Assembly: GCA_012729145.1 (NCBI GenBank)
Contig: JAAYDT010000006.1
Coordinates: forward strand, 1 to 35,061
Length of the DNA stretch: 35,061 nucleotides
Direction of reading: 5' to 3'
From: Synergistaceae bacterium
Lineage (GTDB): Bacteria > Synergistota > Synergistia > Synergistales > Thermovirgaceae
The notes under the pieces: model-generated
The model's input: the letters and a program-made list of their open reading frames with translations, nothing else
Database searches by the model: none
What the model was told of the DNA's origin: nothing
Shown: positions 22,843-31,326 of the stretch, piece after piece
How the letters are laid out: each line of letters begins with the position of its first letter
How positions within the stretch are numbered: the stretch's first letter is position 1
Position numbers and translations under genes: made by a program

Positions 22843-23871
22843 ATGGGAAAGGTTCAAGTCATCTTCACCGGAGGCACCATTGCCAGCGGGTTCCTGGGAG
22901 AGAGGAAGGGACCCGACCCTTCGGCCTCGAAGGCACTGCACGAAAGCATATCGTCCTTCTTCGCCGAGAAGGACATGGAAGTGGAGTGCATAGAGCCATG
23001 GGGTATCCCCGGCCTTGACAGCTCTAACCTCGACCCCGGCCACTGGATAGAGATGACCCGGGCAATAGACGAGGCGGTCAGGGAGGGGATCGACGGTGTC
23101 CTCATACTCCACGGCACCGACACAATGGCCCACTCGGCGGCATGGCTAAGTCTCTGCTTCTCCGGCGTGGGCATACCCATTATCCTCACTGGAAGCCAGC
23201 TGACCCTGGACTACACTCCAGAAGACGTGACCGTGAACCTCCGGGGGGCCGCCCAGGTGGTCTGCTCCGACCTTACAGGCGTATGGATATACTGCAACTG
23301 GAAGCTCATCCAGGGTAACCGTGCCCATAAGGCGAGGGCCCAGCACCCCGACGCCTTCGTCCCCGTAGGTGGCATGCCCCTCTACTTTACCCCGGAGTGG
23401 GCCAGGGACGGGGAGATCGCCGACCTGGCACACCCCAGGGGGAGGACGCCCCGCTCGCTGAAGAAGATACTGGAGATCTTGCCCGACGACGCCCGACGAT
23501 CCGGGAAGAGTATCCGCTGGGCCTTTTTCTCTCCGGGAGCGGAACCGCTCCTGTCGGGCGACGAGAAGGTTCTGGCACTGCTGGGCTTCGGGGCAGGCAA
23601 CGCGCCCACCTCCCAGCTTGAGAGGATCGCTGCCGCCTACCCTGAAGGTTCGCGCCCCCAGGTGATCGCCTGCAGCCAGGCTGAGGGCGACGTTAAAGAC
23701 CCCTCAGCCTACCACGACGTGGGCATGGCGCTGCTCTCCTCAAGGGGTTTCGATGTGTGGGGCCAGATGGACTATCCCGTGGAGTTCATCCATGCCCTGG
23801 CCTGTTACGCCCTGATGGCGTCACCTTCTGACCCGGGGAGGATCCTGGGCAAGTTCCTGAAGAGATACTGA
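22843..23871 (+). CDS. L-asparaginase
   Basis: The 342-residue enzyme hydrolyses asparagine to aspartate and ammonia. The two catalytic threonine motifs are present: FTGGTIASG at residues 8-16 and LHGTDTMAHSAA around residue 89. The downstream ILTGSQL element and the lysine region (EGDVKDP) also fit the family. No signal peptide is visible, indicating a cytoplasmic type I enzyme. The ATG follows GGAGGTGACC within the base of the preceding terminator region. In this organism it would feed aspartate into fermentation. It seems monocistronic, with a hairpin after the stop. Confidence 0.93.
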   Translation: MGKVQVIFTGGTIASGFLGERKGPDPSASKALHESISSFFAEKDMEVECIEPWGIPGLDSSNLDPGHWIEMTRAIDEAVREGIDGVLILHGTDTMAHSAAWLSLCFSGVGIPIILTGSQLTLDYTPEDVTVNLRGAAQVVCSDLTGVWIYCNWKLIQGNRAHKARAQHPDAFVPVGGMPLYFTPEWARDGEIADLAHPRGRTPRSLKKILEILPDDARRSGKSIRWAFFSPGAEPLLSGDEKVLALLGFGAGNAPTSQLERIAAAYPEGSRPQVIACSQAEGDVKDPSAYHDVGMALLSSRGFDVWGQMDYPVEFIHALACYALMASPSDPGRILGKFLKRY

Positions 23872-23907
23872 AACGAAGGGAGGCGCCTCCCGGGCGCCCC
23901 CTTCGTT
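23872..23907. terminator. bidirectional hairpin between asparaginase and gltX
   Basis: Two convergent genes end here. Arms starting AACGAAGGG (23872) and ending CCTTCGTT (23907) form a long GC-rich stem with one bulged A. T-runs are weak on both sides, so it is probably a modest terminator for both genes. Confidence 0.55.
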
Positions 23908-23930
23908 GTCCTGGTCGGGTCCTTGTACCG

Positions 23931-25244
23931 CTACACCAGACCGTAGTGTGAGAGCCTGCTCCTTACCTCGTCCCTTCCCAGGAAGACTGCCACATGGAAT
24001 ATCCCGGGGCTGACCTTCCGGCCCGTGAGGGCCCAACGAAGGGGCATGGCCACGTCCTTCAGCCTGACCCCCTTCTCGTCGCACCAGCCCTTGGCCATAA
24101 CCTCCAGCTCCTCGGGTTTCCAGGACGAGAGCGAAAGCATGGTGGAGAAGAAACTCTTCAGGATCTCTCTCCGCTCTTCGTCGATATCATCGGCGGTGTA
24201 GCGCTTCTTCACCGGTTCAAAGGACAGGAAGTAGTCGGTATACTCCGCCAGCTCCCGGAAGGTCTGCCCCCGTCCCTCCAGGAGGTCCAGGACCTCCGCC
24301 AGCCACTCCTCGGTCCTGGAGTCAGGGTCAAGACCGGTCTCCTTCCAGAAGGGGACAGTGTGCCGGGCCCGCTCCAGCGGGGAAATTCTGGCGATGTGGG
24401 CCTGGTTGACGAAGTTCAGCTTGTCCATGTCGAAGACTGCAGCCTTCCTGGTAACCCTTGCAAGGTCGAACATCTCCACCGCCTCTTCGCGGGTGAAGAT
24501 CTCCCGCTCGTCCCCCGGATTCCACCCGAGCAGCGCGAAGTAGTTGAAAAGGGCGTCGGGGTGGTAGCCCATGTCCCGGTATTCATAGACGCTGGTCGCT
24601 CCATGACGCTTGGAGAGTTTCTTTTTATCCTTGCCCAGGATCATGGGCAAATGGGCGAAGGTGGGAACCTCCCAGCCCAGAGCCTCGTAGAGCAAGATCT
24701 GCTTCGGAGTGTTGGAGATGTGGTCCTCTCCCCTAACCACGTGGCTGATCTCCATGGTGTGGTCGTCGACAACGACGGCGTAGTTATAGGTGGGGAAGCC
24801 GTCGCTCTTGATCAGGACAATGTCCTTGAGGGTGTCGCTGGCCATCTCGATGTGGCCGTAGACTACGTCGTCGAAGGCCACCATCTTTCCCCGTGGGACG
24901 GAGAAGATCACCGCTTCACCCTCACGGTAGGCCTGCCCCGAGCTTACCAGCTTCATTGCGTGCTCCAGGTAGATGTCCCTTCTCTCCGACTGTCTGTAGG
25001 GACCGTGGTCTCCGTCCACGTCTGGGCCCTCGTCCCAGTCGAGGCCGAGCCACCGGAGACCCTGAAGGATCGTCATTTCGAACTCCGCTGTGGAGCGGAC
25101 CAGGTCTGTGTCCTCAATGCGCAGAACGAATGACCCTCCGTTGCGCCTGGCCCAGAGCCAGTTGAAGAGGGCGGTGTGGGCCCCTCCTATGTGGAGCGCC
25201 CCCGTTGGGCTGGGTGCGAAACGTACCCTTGTGGTAGAAGTCAT
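23931..25244 (-). CDS. gltX: glutamyl-tRNA synthetase, compact form
   Basis: The enzyme charges tRNA-Glu (possibly also tRNA-Gln) with glutamate. The class I motifs are FAPSPTGALHIGGAHTAL (HIGH site at His18) and KLSKRHG (KMSKS site, residues 209-213); VVVDDHTMEISHVVRGEDH is typical of GluRS. The protein is 437 residues, shorter than the usual 465-490. The missing part is the segment after GQAY (residue 106), where most bacterial GluRS have CxCTPEEL and about 40 further residues; here the chain passes directly to REGEAVIFSVPRG. The C-terminal anticodon-binding domain is present. The start ATG follows AAGGATGA. It is divergent from polA. Confidence 0.94.
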   Translation of the reverse strand: MTSTTRVRFAPSPTGALHIGGAHTALFNWLWARRNGGSFVLRIEDTDLVRSTAEFEMTILQGLRWLGLDWDEGPDVDGDHGPYRQSERRDIYLEHAMKLVSSGQAYREGEAVIFSVPRGKMVAFDDVVYGHIEMASDTLKDIVLIKSDGFPTYNYAVVVDDHTMEISHVVRGEDHISNTPKQILLYEALGWEVPTFAHLPMILGKDKKKLSKRHGATSVYEYRDMGYHPDALFNYFALLGWNPGDEREIFTREEAVEMFDLARVTRKAAVFDMDKLNFVNQAHIARISPLERARHTVPFWKETGLDPDSRTEEWLAEVLDLLEGRGQTFRELAEYTDYFLSFEPVKKRYTADDIDEERREILKSFFSTMLSLSSWKPEELEVMAKGWCDEKGVRLKDVAMPLRWALTGRKVSPGIFHVAVFLGRDEVRSRLSHYGLV

Positions 25245-25339
25245 TTCAGTTCATCCTTCCCTGGTGGTATCCTATTCGGTAGTTAAAAGAGCCGAACAGC
25301 AGTATACCCCAAAATTCCCTGTCAAAGGAGATGGGGCAG

Positions 25340-27871
25340 TTGCCCGAAAAGACGATACTTCTTGTGGATGGCCACGGGCTTGCCTTCAGAGCCTTCTTTG
25401 CCCTCCCTGAACTCAACGCGCCCGACGGTACACCCACTAACGCCCTCCTGGGTTACGCCAACATGCTCCTCAAGACCATGGAGGATGTCAGACCCGACCT
25501 TGCGGCCGTTGTCTTCGACGCTCCGGGGCCCACCTTCCGGCACGAGGCCTTCGAGGCATACAAGGAAGGAAGGCAGCCTACTCCCCCGGAGTTCAGGGTG
25601 CAGATGCCCTTAATAAAGGAACTCTCACGGGACCTGGGGCTTCCTGTGGTTGAGAGGCCCGGCGTCGAGGCCGACGACGTCATAGCATCAACGGCCCTTT
25701 CGGCCGCCAGGAAGGGATTCCGCGTGGTAATACTGACGGCCGACAAGGATATCCTGCAGGTCCTCGACGAAAACCTCCAGGTGATGCGCCCGGTAAAGGG
25801 CGTCAGTGAGTTCCGCCTCTGGGACCTCAAAAGCTTCCGGGAAGACTACGGCTTCTCCCCCGAGGCAATGGCCGACTACCTGGCCATGGTGGGAGACAGC
25901 GTCGATAACGTCCCCGGGATAAAGGGCGTTGGCGACAAGACCGCCAGGGCTCTCCTGGCCGAGCACGGTTCCCTGGAGGGTGTTTACGAACACCTCGACG
26001 GAATGAAGCCCGCCCTGAAAAAGAAACTGGAAGAGGGCAGGGATACGGTCTTCGCCAGCCGGGACCTTACCAGGCTTCGCCTGGACGAACCCCTCCAGGA
26101 GGAGGACCTCAGGCTTCATGAGAGGAAGGAACCCGAACTGGCCGTGCTGCTTGACCGATTAGCCCTGAAGAAACTGGCTGAAAGGCTCCTGAAAGGCACT
26201 CCCGCGGCTGAAGCCGCTGCTGCGGAAGCCCCTGCCCGTGCCGAACTCAGCGAGACCTCCCTGGAGCCCCTTCTGGAAGAAGACGGACTTGCCCTTGGAT
26301 GGTCCGGCACCGGGGATTACCCCCAGGACTTCTCCATATCCGAGATGTGCCTCTGCAGCGATGACGGCCGTTTCTGGAAGGGCGAGGCCGACGCTGCCGT
26401 TTTTGAGAAGATCTCCCGCTGGGCGGAAAAGGGGCATGTCACCACCATCGGCTTCAAGGAGATCTGCGCCGCCTCTCCATCACTGCTCAGGGAGCCGGCC
26501 CGGGTGTGGGACGTCCGGCTTGCCCACTACGCCCTCCACCCCGAGGTCAGGGTCAATGGCGCTGTCAGCGCCTCGCCGGAGGAGACCATGGCGCTCTGGG
26601 ACATCCGGAAAGATCTGGAACCGCAGGTCCTCTCAAAACAGCTGCAGGGGGTGATGATGGACATAGATACACCTCTCTGCCCGGTTTTGGCCTCGATGGA
26701 GCGTCACGGCGTCCGTGTCGACCGGGACCTTCTGACGAAACTTGGCGGGGAGCTGGACATCCGCACTTCCGAGATATCCTCCCGCATTGACTCCATGGTT
26801 GACACCCATGTGAACCTCAACTCCACGAAGCAGGTGGCCTGGCTGCTCTTCGAGAAACTGGGGTATCCCCCCGTGAAGAAGATCAAGACGGGGTTCTCAA
26901 CTGACGTTTCCGTCCTGGAGGAGCTGGCCGATCTCCCTGTGGGCGATGGAGAAGTCCCAGGGATGCTCCTGGAGTATCGCGAGATCACCAAGGTCATCAC
27001 AGGCTTCATTCAGCCTCTCCTGCGCCAGACCGACCCTGACACCGGATGTGTTCACACCACTTTCGAGCACACCGTTACCGGTACGGGGAGACTCAGCAGC
27101 AGGGATCCCAATCTGCAGAACCTCCCTGCCTTCGGCAACTGGGCCGGCAGGCTCCGGCAGGCCCTGAAGCCTCGCAAGGATGGCTACGTCTTTCTTGCCG
27201 GGGACTACTCCCAGGTGGAGCTCAGGATCCTGGCCCACATCTGCGGCGAGGAACGCCTGAAGGACGCCTTCGCTCAAGGACGCGACATCCACTCCGAGAC
27301 GGCCTACTGGGTCTTCGGAGGGGACAGCGGTGTGAAGCCGGAGCAGCGCCGCATGGCAAAGGTTGTCAACTTCGGTCTTCTCTACGGCATGGGCGTTCAC
27401 GGTCTCTCCCAGAGGATGGGCATAGGCCGTGAAGAGGCAGCCTCGGTGATAGAGCGGTACTTCTCGGCCTTCCCCCGGGTCAGGGAATACATGGAGAGCT
27501 CGGCCAGGGAGGCTCGCGAGCGGGGCTACACTTCGACCCTGTTTGGCAGGATCCGGCCCCTTTCGGAGGTCTCCACCGTCGAGGGCAGGGGGGCCGGCGC
27601 CATCGAGCGGGTGGCTATCAACACGCCTCTCCAGGGTAGCGCCGCCGACATAGCGAGGATAGCCATGGTCCGTTACCATCGGGCCGTTGAAGAGGCAGGT
27701 CTGGATGCCCCCCTGGTGCTCCAGGTTCACGACTCACTGGTGGTGGAGTGCAGCCCCGGGCAGGAGGAAGAAGTATCCCGACTGCTGAGGGTCTCCATGG
27801 AGGGAGCCGCTAGCCTCTCTGTGCCTCTGGACGTGCAGATAAAGAGAGGCGCCACCTTCGAGGATATATGA
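25340..27871 (+). CDS. polA: DNA polymerase I
   Basis: This 843-residue protein has the 5' nuclease domain first (LLVDGHGLAFRAFFAL, GVEADDVIAS, GDSVDNVPGIKGVGDKTA), a middle domain that lacks the DxE proofreading motif, and the polymerase domain. Polymerase motifs are TGTGRLSSRDPNLQNLP, DYSQVELRILAH (motif A), RRMAKVVNFGLLYGMG (motif B) and LQVHDSLVVE (motif C, residues 794-803). Motif C is normally HDE; here Ser799 replaces that Glu. An ATG at 25331 directly abuts AAGGAG, so I choose the TTG at 25340 with nine-base spacing. It acts in replication and repair, removing RNA primers and filling gaps. Proofreading activity should be absent. Confidence 0.95.
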   Translation: MPEKTILLVDGHGLAFRAFFALPELNAPDGTPTNALLGYANMLLKTMEDVRPDLAAVVFDAPGPTFRHEAFEAYKEGRQPTPPEFRVQMPLIKELSRDLGLPVVERPGVEADDVIASTALSAARKGFRVVILTADKDILQVLDENLQVMRPVKGVSEFRLWDLKSFREDYGFSPEAMADYLAMVGDSVDNVPGIKGVGDKTARALLAEHGSLEGVYEHLDGMKPALKKKLEEGRDTVFASRDLTRLRLDEPLQEEDLRLHERKEPELAVLLDRLALKKLAERLLKGTPAAEAAAAEAPARAELSETSLEPLLEEDGLALGWSGTGDYPQDFSISEMCLCSDDGRFWKGEADAAVFEKISRWAEKGHVTTIGFKEICAASPSLLREPARVWDVRLAHYALHPEVRVNGAVSASPEETMALWDIRKDLEPQVLSKQLQGVMMDIDTPLCPVLASMERHGVRVDRDLLTKLGGELDIRTSEISSRIDSMVDTHVNLNSTKQVAWLLFEKLGYPPVKKIKTGFSTDVSVLEELADLPVGDGEVPGMLLEYREITKVITGFIQPLLRQTDPDTGCVHTTFEHTVTGTGRLSSRDPNLQNLPAFGNWAGRLRQALKPRKDGYVFLAGDYSQVELRILAHICGEERLKDAFAQGRDIHSETAYWVFGGDSGVKPEQRRMAKVVNFGLLYGMGVHGLSQRMGIGREEAASVIERYFSAFPRVREYMESSAREARERGYTSTLFGRIRPLSEVSTVEGRGAGAIERVAINTPLQGSAADIARIAMVRYHRAVEEAGLDAPLVLQVHDSLVVECSPGQEEEVSRLLRVSMEGAASLSVPLDVQIKRGATFEDI

Positions 27872-27881
27872 GATATTTCCT

Positions 27882-27910
27882 TTGACAGGGCCACCGTTGG
27901 AACGTATCAT
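27882..27910 (+). promoter_or_regulatory. sigma-70 promoter of the SurA-like gene
   Basis: TTGACA (27882-27887), a 17-base spacer and TATCAT (27905-27910) lie 10 bases after the polA stop codon and 65 bases before the next start. The -35 is perfect and the -10 matches five of six. Confidence 0.8.
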
Positions 27911-27974
27911 GGTACACGCTGTAAAAATAAGGCGAAAAACTCTCCGTTCCAATGCTTAAGGAGGAAGATAGATC

Positions 27975-29039
27975 GTGATAATGCAGGCTCTCAGGACCAA
28001 GACACGGGCAATAATGCTGGTGGTTGTAGTCGTATTCGTGATCTCCATCTTTGCGATGTACATCACCAGGGGGAGCGGCCCCTCTGGCAGGCCGGGCGCG
28101 GAGGGGGACCTCCCCGTCGCCACCGTTGACGGCGAGAAGGTAATGGCTTCCCACATTGAAATGGGGGTCAGGAACTATGCCCAGCAGTCGGGGCAGTCGG
28201 ACCTGTCGCCCGAATGGATAGTACAGACGCGAAAGCAGGTCCTCAACAGCATTGCCATGCAGCACATGCTCCAGAAAGAGGCAGTCAGGCAGAAGATAAC
28301 TCCTCCCAGGGAGGAGGTCGACGCTGCCGTCAAGCGTATAGAGAACCAGTTCCCGACCAAGGAGGCATTCCAGCAGTACATGGAAAACAGCGGCATCAAG
28401 ATGAAGGACCTCCAGGAGCAGATAAGCATGCAGCTGTCCCAGAGGATGGTCCTTGATGCCAATGCCGGCGATATTGGGGTTACCGACGAGGAAGCCATGG
28501 AGTTCTACGATCAGACCAGGGAGCTCTTCTTCCGCCAGCCCGCCGGTTACAATGTCATGTTCGCCCGTTTCGCGGCCCTAGAGAAGGCCGAAGAGGCGAG
28601 AAAGGCCCTGGAGGGCGGGAAAAAGTGGGACGAAGTGATGCAGGGTTACGAGGGAGTGGCCCTTGACTTCACTCTTTCGGAAGAGCCCGCCTTTGTCACC
28701 GAGAAGGAGTTCACCGAAGGAGCCCTCAAGGAGATAGCCGGAACCCCCATTGGCAAGGTCTCCAAAGCAATAGCTCTCGACGAGAACAATGCTGTCATAG
28801 TCATCAAGCAGGAAAAGATGGATGAGAAGATCGCCTCCTACGAAGAGGCAAGCGGCGACATCAAGGGAATGATCGCCCAGCAGAAGAGGCAGACCAACCA
28901 GAACGAGTACCTCGAGGGGCTGCTGACAAAGGCCAACATCCAGGTCCTGGTACCCGAGTTCTTCGAAGTTCCGGCCCAGCCCGAGGCGGAAGGTGAACCT
29001 GTCCCCACTGAAGGCCAGGAAGAGCCGGAGGGGGAATAG
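27975..29039 (+). CDS. membrane-anchored SurA-N/PPIase-like chaperone
   Basis: This 354-residue protein has a single N-terminal membrane helix (residues about 13-30, IMLVVVVVFVISIFAMYI) and an exported body resembling the SurA N-terminal domain (ATVDGEKVMASHIEMGVRNY, then helices with QVLNSIAMQHMLQKEAVRQK). A parvulin-like region follows (EEPAFVTEKEFTEGALKEIA, GKVSKAIALDENNAVIVIKQ), but it looks reduced and may not be active. The C-terminal tail is Glu/Pro-rich. AAGGAGG precedes the GTG start at 27975; the ATG at 27981 is further away. It probably assists folding of envelope proteins. It has its own consensus promoter. Confidence 0.85.
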   Translation: MIMQALRTKTRAIMLVVVVVFVISIFAMYITRGSGPSGRPGAEGDLPVATVDGEKVMASHIEMGVRNYAQQSGQSDLSPEWIVQTRKQVLNSIAMQHMLQKEAVRQKITPPREEVDAAVKRIENQFPTKEAFQQYMENSGIKMKDLQEQISMQLSQRMVLDANAGDIGVTDEEAMEFYDQTRELFFRQPAGYNVMFARFAALEKAEEARKALEGGKKWDEVMQGYEGVALDFTLSEEPAFVTEKEFTEGALKEIAGTPIGKVSKAIALDENNAVIVIKQEKMDEKIASYEEASGDIKGMIAQQKRQTNQNEYLEGLLTKANIQVLVPEFFEVPAQPEAEGEPVPTEGQEEPEGE

Positions 29040-29056
29040 CACCCCCTCCCGCATTC

Positions 29057-29085
29057 TTGACACACCCTTTTAGGGTGCCTAGAAT
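29057..29085 (+). promoter_or_regulatory. promoter of the tRNA-Ser/tRNA-Arg transcript
   Basis: TTGACA (29057-29062), a 17-base spacer and TAGAAT (29080-29085) form a near-consensus promoter 22 bases before the tRNA-Ser gene. The spacer contains the inverted repeat CACCC-TTTTA-GGGTG (29063-29077). Confidence 0.85.
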
Positions 29086-29106
29086 AGACCGAGCACAATT
29101 TTACAG

Positions 29107-29200
29107 GGTGGGATGGCCGAGCGGCTGAAGGCACTCGCCTGCTAAGCGAGTAGGGGGGCTTAAACCTCCCTCCAGGGTTCGAATCCCTGTCCCACCGCCA
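29107..29200 (+). tRNA. tRNA-Ser (anticodon GCT)
   Basis: The acceptor arms GGTGGGA and TCCCACC pair, with discriminator G and an encoded CCA. The anticodon stem CTCGC/GCGAG encloses the loop CTGCTAA, giving anticodon GCU. A long variable arm follows, typical of class II serine tRNA, and the T arm contains GGTTCGAATCC. It reads AGC/AGU codons. Confidence 0.97.
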
Positions 29201-29218
29201 CTTGGTTTCACGTATTGC

Positions 29219-29295
29219 GCGCCGGTAGCTCAATTGGATAGAGCATCGGACTACGGATCCGAAGGTTACGGGTTCGACTCCTGTCCGGCGCGCCA
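29219..29295 (+). tRNA. tRNA-Arg (anticodon ACG)
   Basis: The acceptor arms GCGCCGG and CCGGCGC pair, with discriminator G and encoded CCA. The anticodon stem TCGGA/TCCGA encloses the loop CTACGGA, giving anticodon ACG, which is normally deaminated to ICG by TadA and reads CGN codons. The T loop is TTCGACT. It lies 18 bases after tRNA-Ser, so the two are cotranscribed. Confidence 0.97.
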
Positions 29296-29309
29296 CTTAA
29301 ATAACGGAA

Positions 29310-29335
29310 GGCCCCACTCAAAGTGGGGCCTTTTT
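29310..29335 (+). terminator. intrinsic terminator of the tRNA transcript
   Basis: Arms GGCCCCACT (29310-29318) and AGTGGGGCC (29322-29330) with loop CAA are followed by TTTTT. It ends exactly at the 3' end of the convergent exonuclease gene and can also serve that strand in part. Confidence 0.93.
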
Positions 29336-30171
29336 CATTCCTCCTGCTTCCAGGCCTTCAGGATCCGGTCGAACCTGAAGGTCCGGCTCTCCCCCCTGAG
29401 TGAGCACCAGGCCTCGAGCATGATCCTGCCTCCGATCCTTACTAGCCCCGTGGGCTCTATAAGCCTCTCAGTCACAGAGCCGTTACCACCCCGGTAGACT
29501 ATGAAGATCTTCCCCGAGACCTCAAAGGCCTCCCTTATGGCTTCGAAACCGGAAGGCCACTGCAGAAGGGCGGGGCTTCGCTCCAGGGCCAGAAGCGATC
29601 TGAAGGAGTAGTCCCTTTCGAACCTCTCGTACTCAATATTCCCTGCCGGATCGATCTTTTCCATGCACTTCAGGAATATTCCCATGGCTGCCAGGGAGTC
29701 GTCCAGGGCCCGGTGGCTGCGTCCCTTCGGCACACCAAGAGCCCGGGCCAGGCTTCCAAGGCTGTAGCTGGGAAGCCCCGGGAAGATCACCGGGGCAAGG
29801 CGGCAGGTGTCGAAAAGATCGTTGTCCAGTGGTCCGGAAAAGCTTTCCCGGCGTACGGTATCGATGAAGCCCATATCAAAGGGGGCGTTCTGGATGACCA
29901 GGGGCCTCTCTCCCACGAAGCCAGCCAGCGTCGACACCGCCTCGGCAGGCGCCGGGGCGCCTTTCACCATGCTGTTGGTAATGCCGTGGATCGCGGTAAG
30001 GGCAGAAGTGATCCTCACTCCCGGGTTGACCAGGGTCTCGAAGGTGTCTATTACCTCGCTCCCCCTGAAAATAACAGCCGCTGCTTCGACGATCCTGTCG
30101 TTAAGGGGGTCAAGTCCGGTTGTCTCCAGATCCAGCGCGGCGAACTCCGTGCCCCAAACCTTTGTCAGCAA
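29335..30171 (-). CDS. DEDDh 3'-5' exonuclease fused to a C-terminal WYL domain
   Basis: The 278-residue protein joins two domains. Residues 8-170 are a DnaQ-like exonuclease with Exo I (ALDLETTGLDP, Asp14 and Glu16), Exo II (VIQNAPFDMGFID, Asp99) and Exo III (SHRALDDSLA, His153 and Asp158), so it should degrade DNA or RNA 3' ends. Residues about 210-278 resemble a WYL domain (IREAFEVSGKIFIVYRGG, then WCSLRGESRTFRFDRI), which in other proteins binds ligands or nucleic acid ends and regulates activity. The frame is open to 30231, but GAGGGTGATC places the start at the TTG at 30171. It is divergent from the ARPP-1 gene. The function of the fusion is unknown to me. Confidence 0.85.
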   Translation of the reverse strand: MLTKVWGTEFAALDLETTGLDPLNDRIVEAAAVIFRGSEVIDTFETLVNPGVRITSALTAIHGITNSMVKGAPAPAEAVSTLAGFVGERPLVIQNAPFDMGFIDTVRRESFSGPLDNDLFDTCRLAPVIFPGLPSYSLGSLARALGVPKGRSHRALDDSLAAMGIFLKCMEKIDPAGNIEYERFERDYSFRSLLALERSPALLQWPSGFEAIREAFEVSGKIFIVYRGGNGSVTERLIEPTGLVRIGGRIMLEAWCSLRGESRTFRFDRILKAWKQEE

Positions 30172-30299
30172 GATCACCCTCGATCTCAATTTCTTTACTA
30201 CAGGATATATCAATTTACATAACCAGGCCAAACCTGTTTTGATACCACATCCAAAATGTCGTCTGCCCTCCCTAGAATGAGATCCAGGAGGTGGTAGAA

Positions 30300-31262
30300 A
30301 TGAAGACCGTCATAGAGAGTTTCTTCAATAGCCTCAAGACAGGCGAGCCCTGCAGCTTCAAGGGACTTACGGCCTTCCCGGTTTTCTCCGCCCTCCCGGA
30401 AGCAGTGGACTTCGTGACCCTCACCGAAGCCTTCAGGGAGGACTGGATCGAGATCCGGGAATTGACCCAGGGAGGCTCCGTGCCGGAACTGCTCGTCATC
30501 AACAAGAGCGACCGAAACATCCTCATCCTCGACAGCGAAGAGCTCCAGGGTGCGAAGCAGAACAGGGTGCTCAACATAACCGTGCTGGTGACGGCCTGGT
30601 CCAAGGTGGTGGTCCCCGTAAGCTGCACCGAAAGGGGGAGGTGGCACTACATCTCGAACGTCTTCAGGGACTCTGGCACCATGGCGTCCCGGTCCGTGAG
30701 GTTCTCCAAGAACCGTTCCGTAGGGGAGAGCCTCAGGAGAGATAACAGCTTCAGGTCCGACCAGATGGAGGTCTGGGACAAGGTAGACGAGCTCTCAATG
30801 AGATCCGGCACCATGTCACGGACCCATGCCATGCGGGACGTATTCGTGGACATGGACGAAAAGCTCCGATCTTTCGAAAAGGCCTTCCCGCTCTCCGAAG
30901 GCCAGAGAGGGGTGATCTTCTTTGCCGGAAAGGAACCTGCCGGTTTCGAATACGTCTCTGATCCCCGGGCCTTCCGGGACCTCTTCCCGAAGATACTCCG
31001 AAGCTACGCCGTGGAAGCCCCGCCTGGAGAAGCAAAGACAGCAAAGGCACTTTCAGGGGATCAGGCCATGGCCTTTGTTGGAAAGGTTCTTTCGGCTGAG
31101 ACCACGGTAAAACACTCTGCCGGCAGGGGAGAGGATATCAGGTTTTCAGGCGATGGCGTAACAGGTTCCGCCCTGGCCTACGAGGGCGAGATCCTTCACG
31201 CCGTCTTCTTCCCCGATGAGAAAGAGGGCAGGCCCGTTATCCGCAGGAGACCTGTCAGTTAG
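30300..31262 (+). CDS. ARPP-1/DUF6569-family protein
   Basis: This 320-residue protein matches the ARPP-1 (DUF6569) family. The family core is visible as LTAFPVFSALP, ITELxxxGSVPELLV-like IRELTQGGSVPELLVINKS, the highly conserved ELQGAKQNRVLN around residue 85, and VPVSCTERGRWHY around residue 107. No signal peptide or membrane helix is present. AGGAGG fixes the ATG at 30300 rather than a GTG at 30291. The molecular function of the family is not established. It is divergent from the exonuclease-WYL gene, with 128 bases between the starts. Confidence 0.78.
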   Translation: MKTVIESFFNSLKTGEPCSFKGLTAFPVFSALPEAVDFVTLTEAFREDWIEIRELTQGGSVPELLVINKSDRNILILDSEELQGAKQNRVLNITVLVTAWSKVVVPVSCTERGRWHYISNVFRDSGTMASRSVRFSKNRSVGESLRRDNSFRSDQMEVWDKVDELSMRSGTMSRTHAMRDVFVDMDEKLRSFEKAFPLSEGQRGVIFFAGKEPAGFEYVSDPRAFRDLFPKILRSYAVEAPPGEAKTAKALSGDQAMAFVGKVLSAETTVKHSAGRGEDIRFSGDGVTGSALAYEGEILHAVFFPDEKEGRPVIRRRPVS

Positions 31263-31326
31263 CGGGAAGGCCCCGTGCGACATCTACCTTGAATTCCGCG
31301 ACCGCTTCGACCTTCCGAAAAATTAC

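Noticed and set aside
23994-25133. 379-codon plus-strand frame
   Set aside because: It is wholly antisense to gltX, which has clear synthetase motifs.
25301-25325. TTGACA and TATACT on the minus strand as gltX promoter
   Set aside because: The spacing is only 13 bases, too short for a sigma-70 promoter, although each hexamer alone is good.
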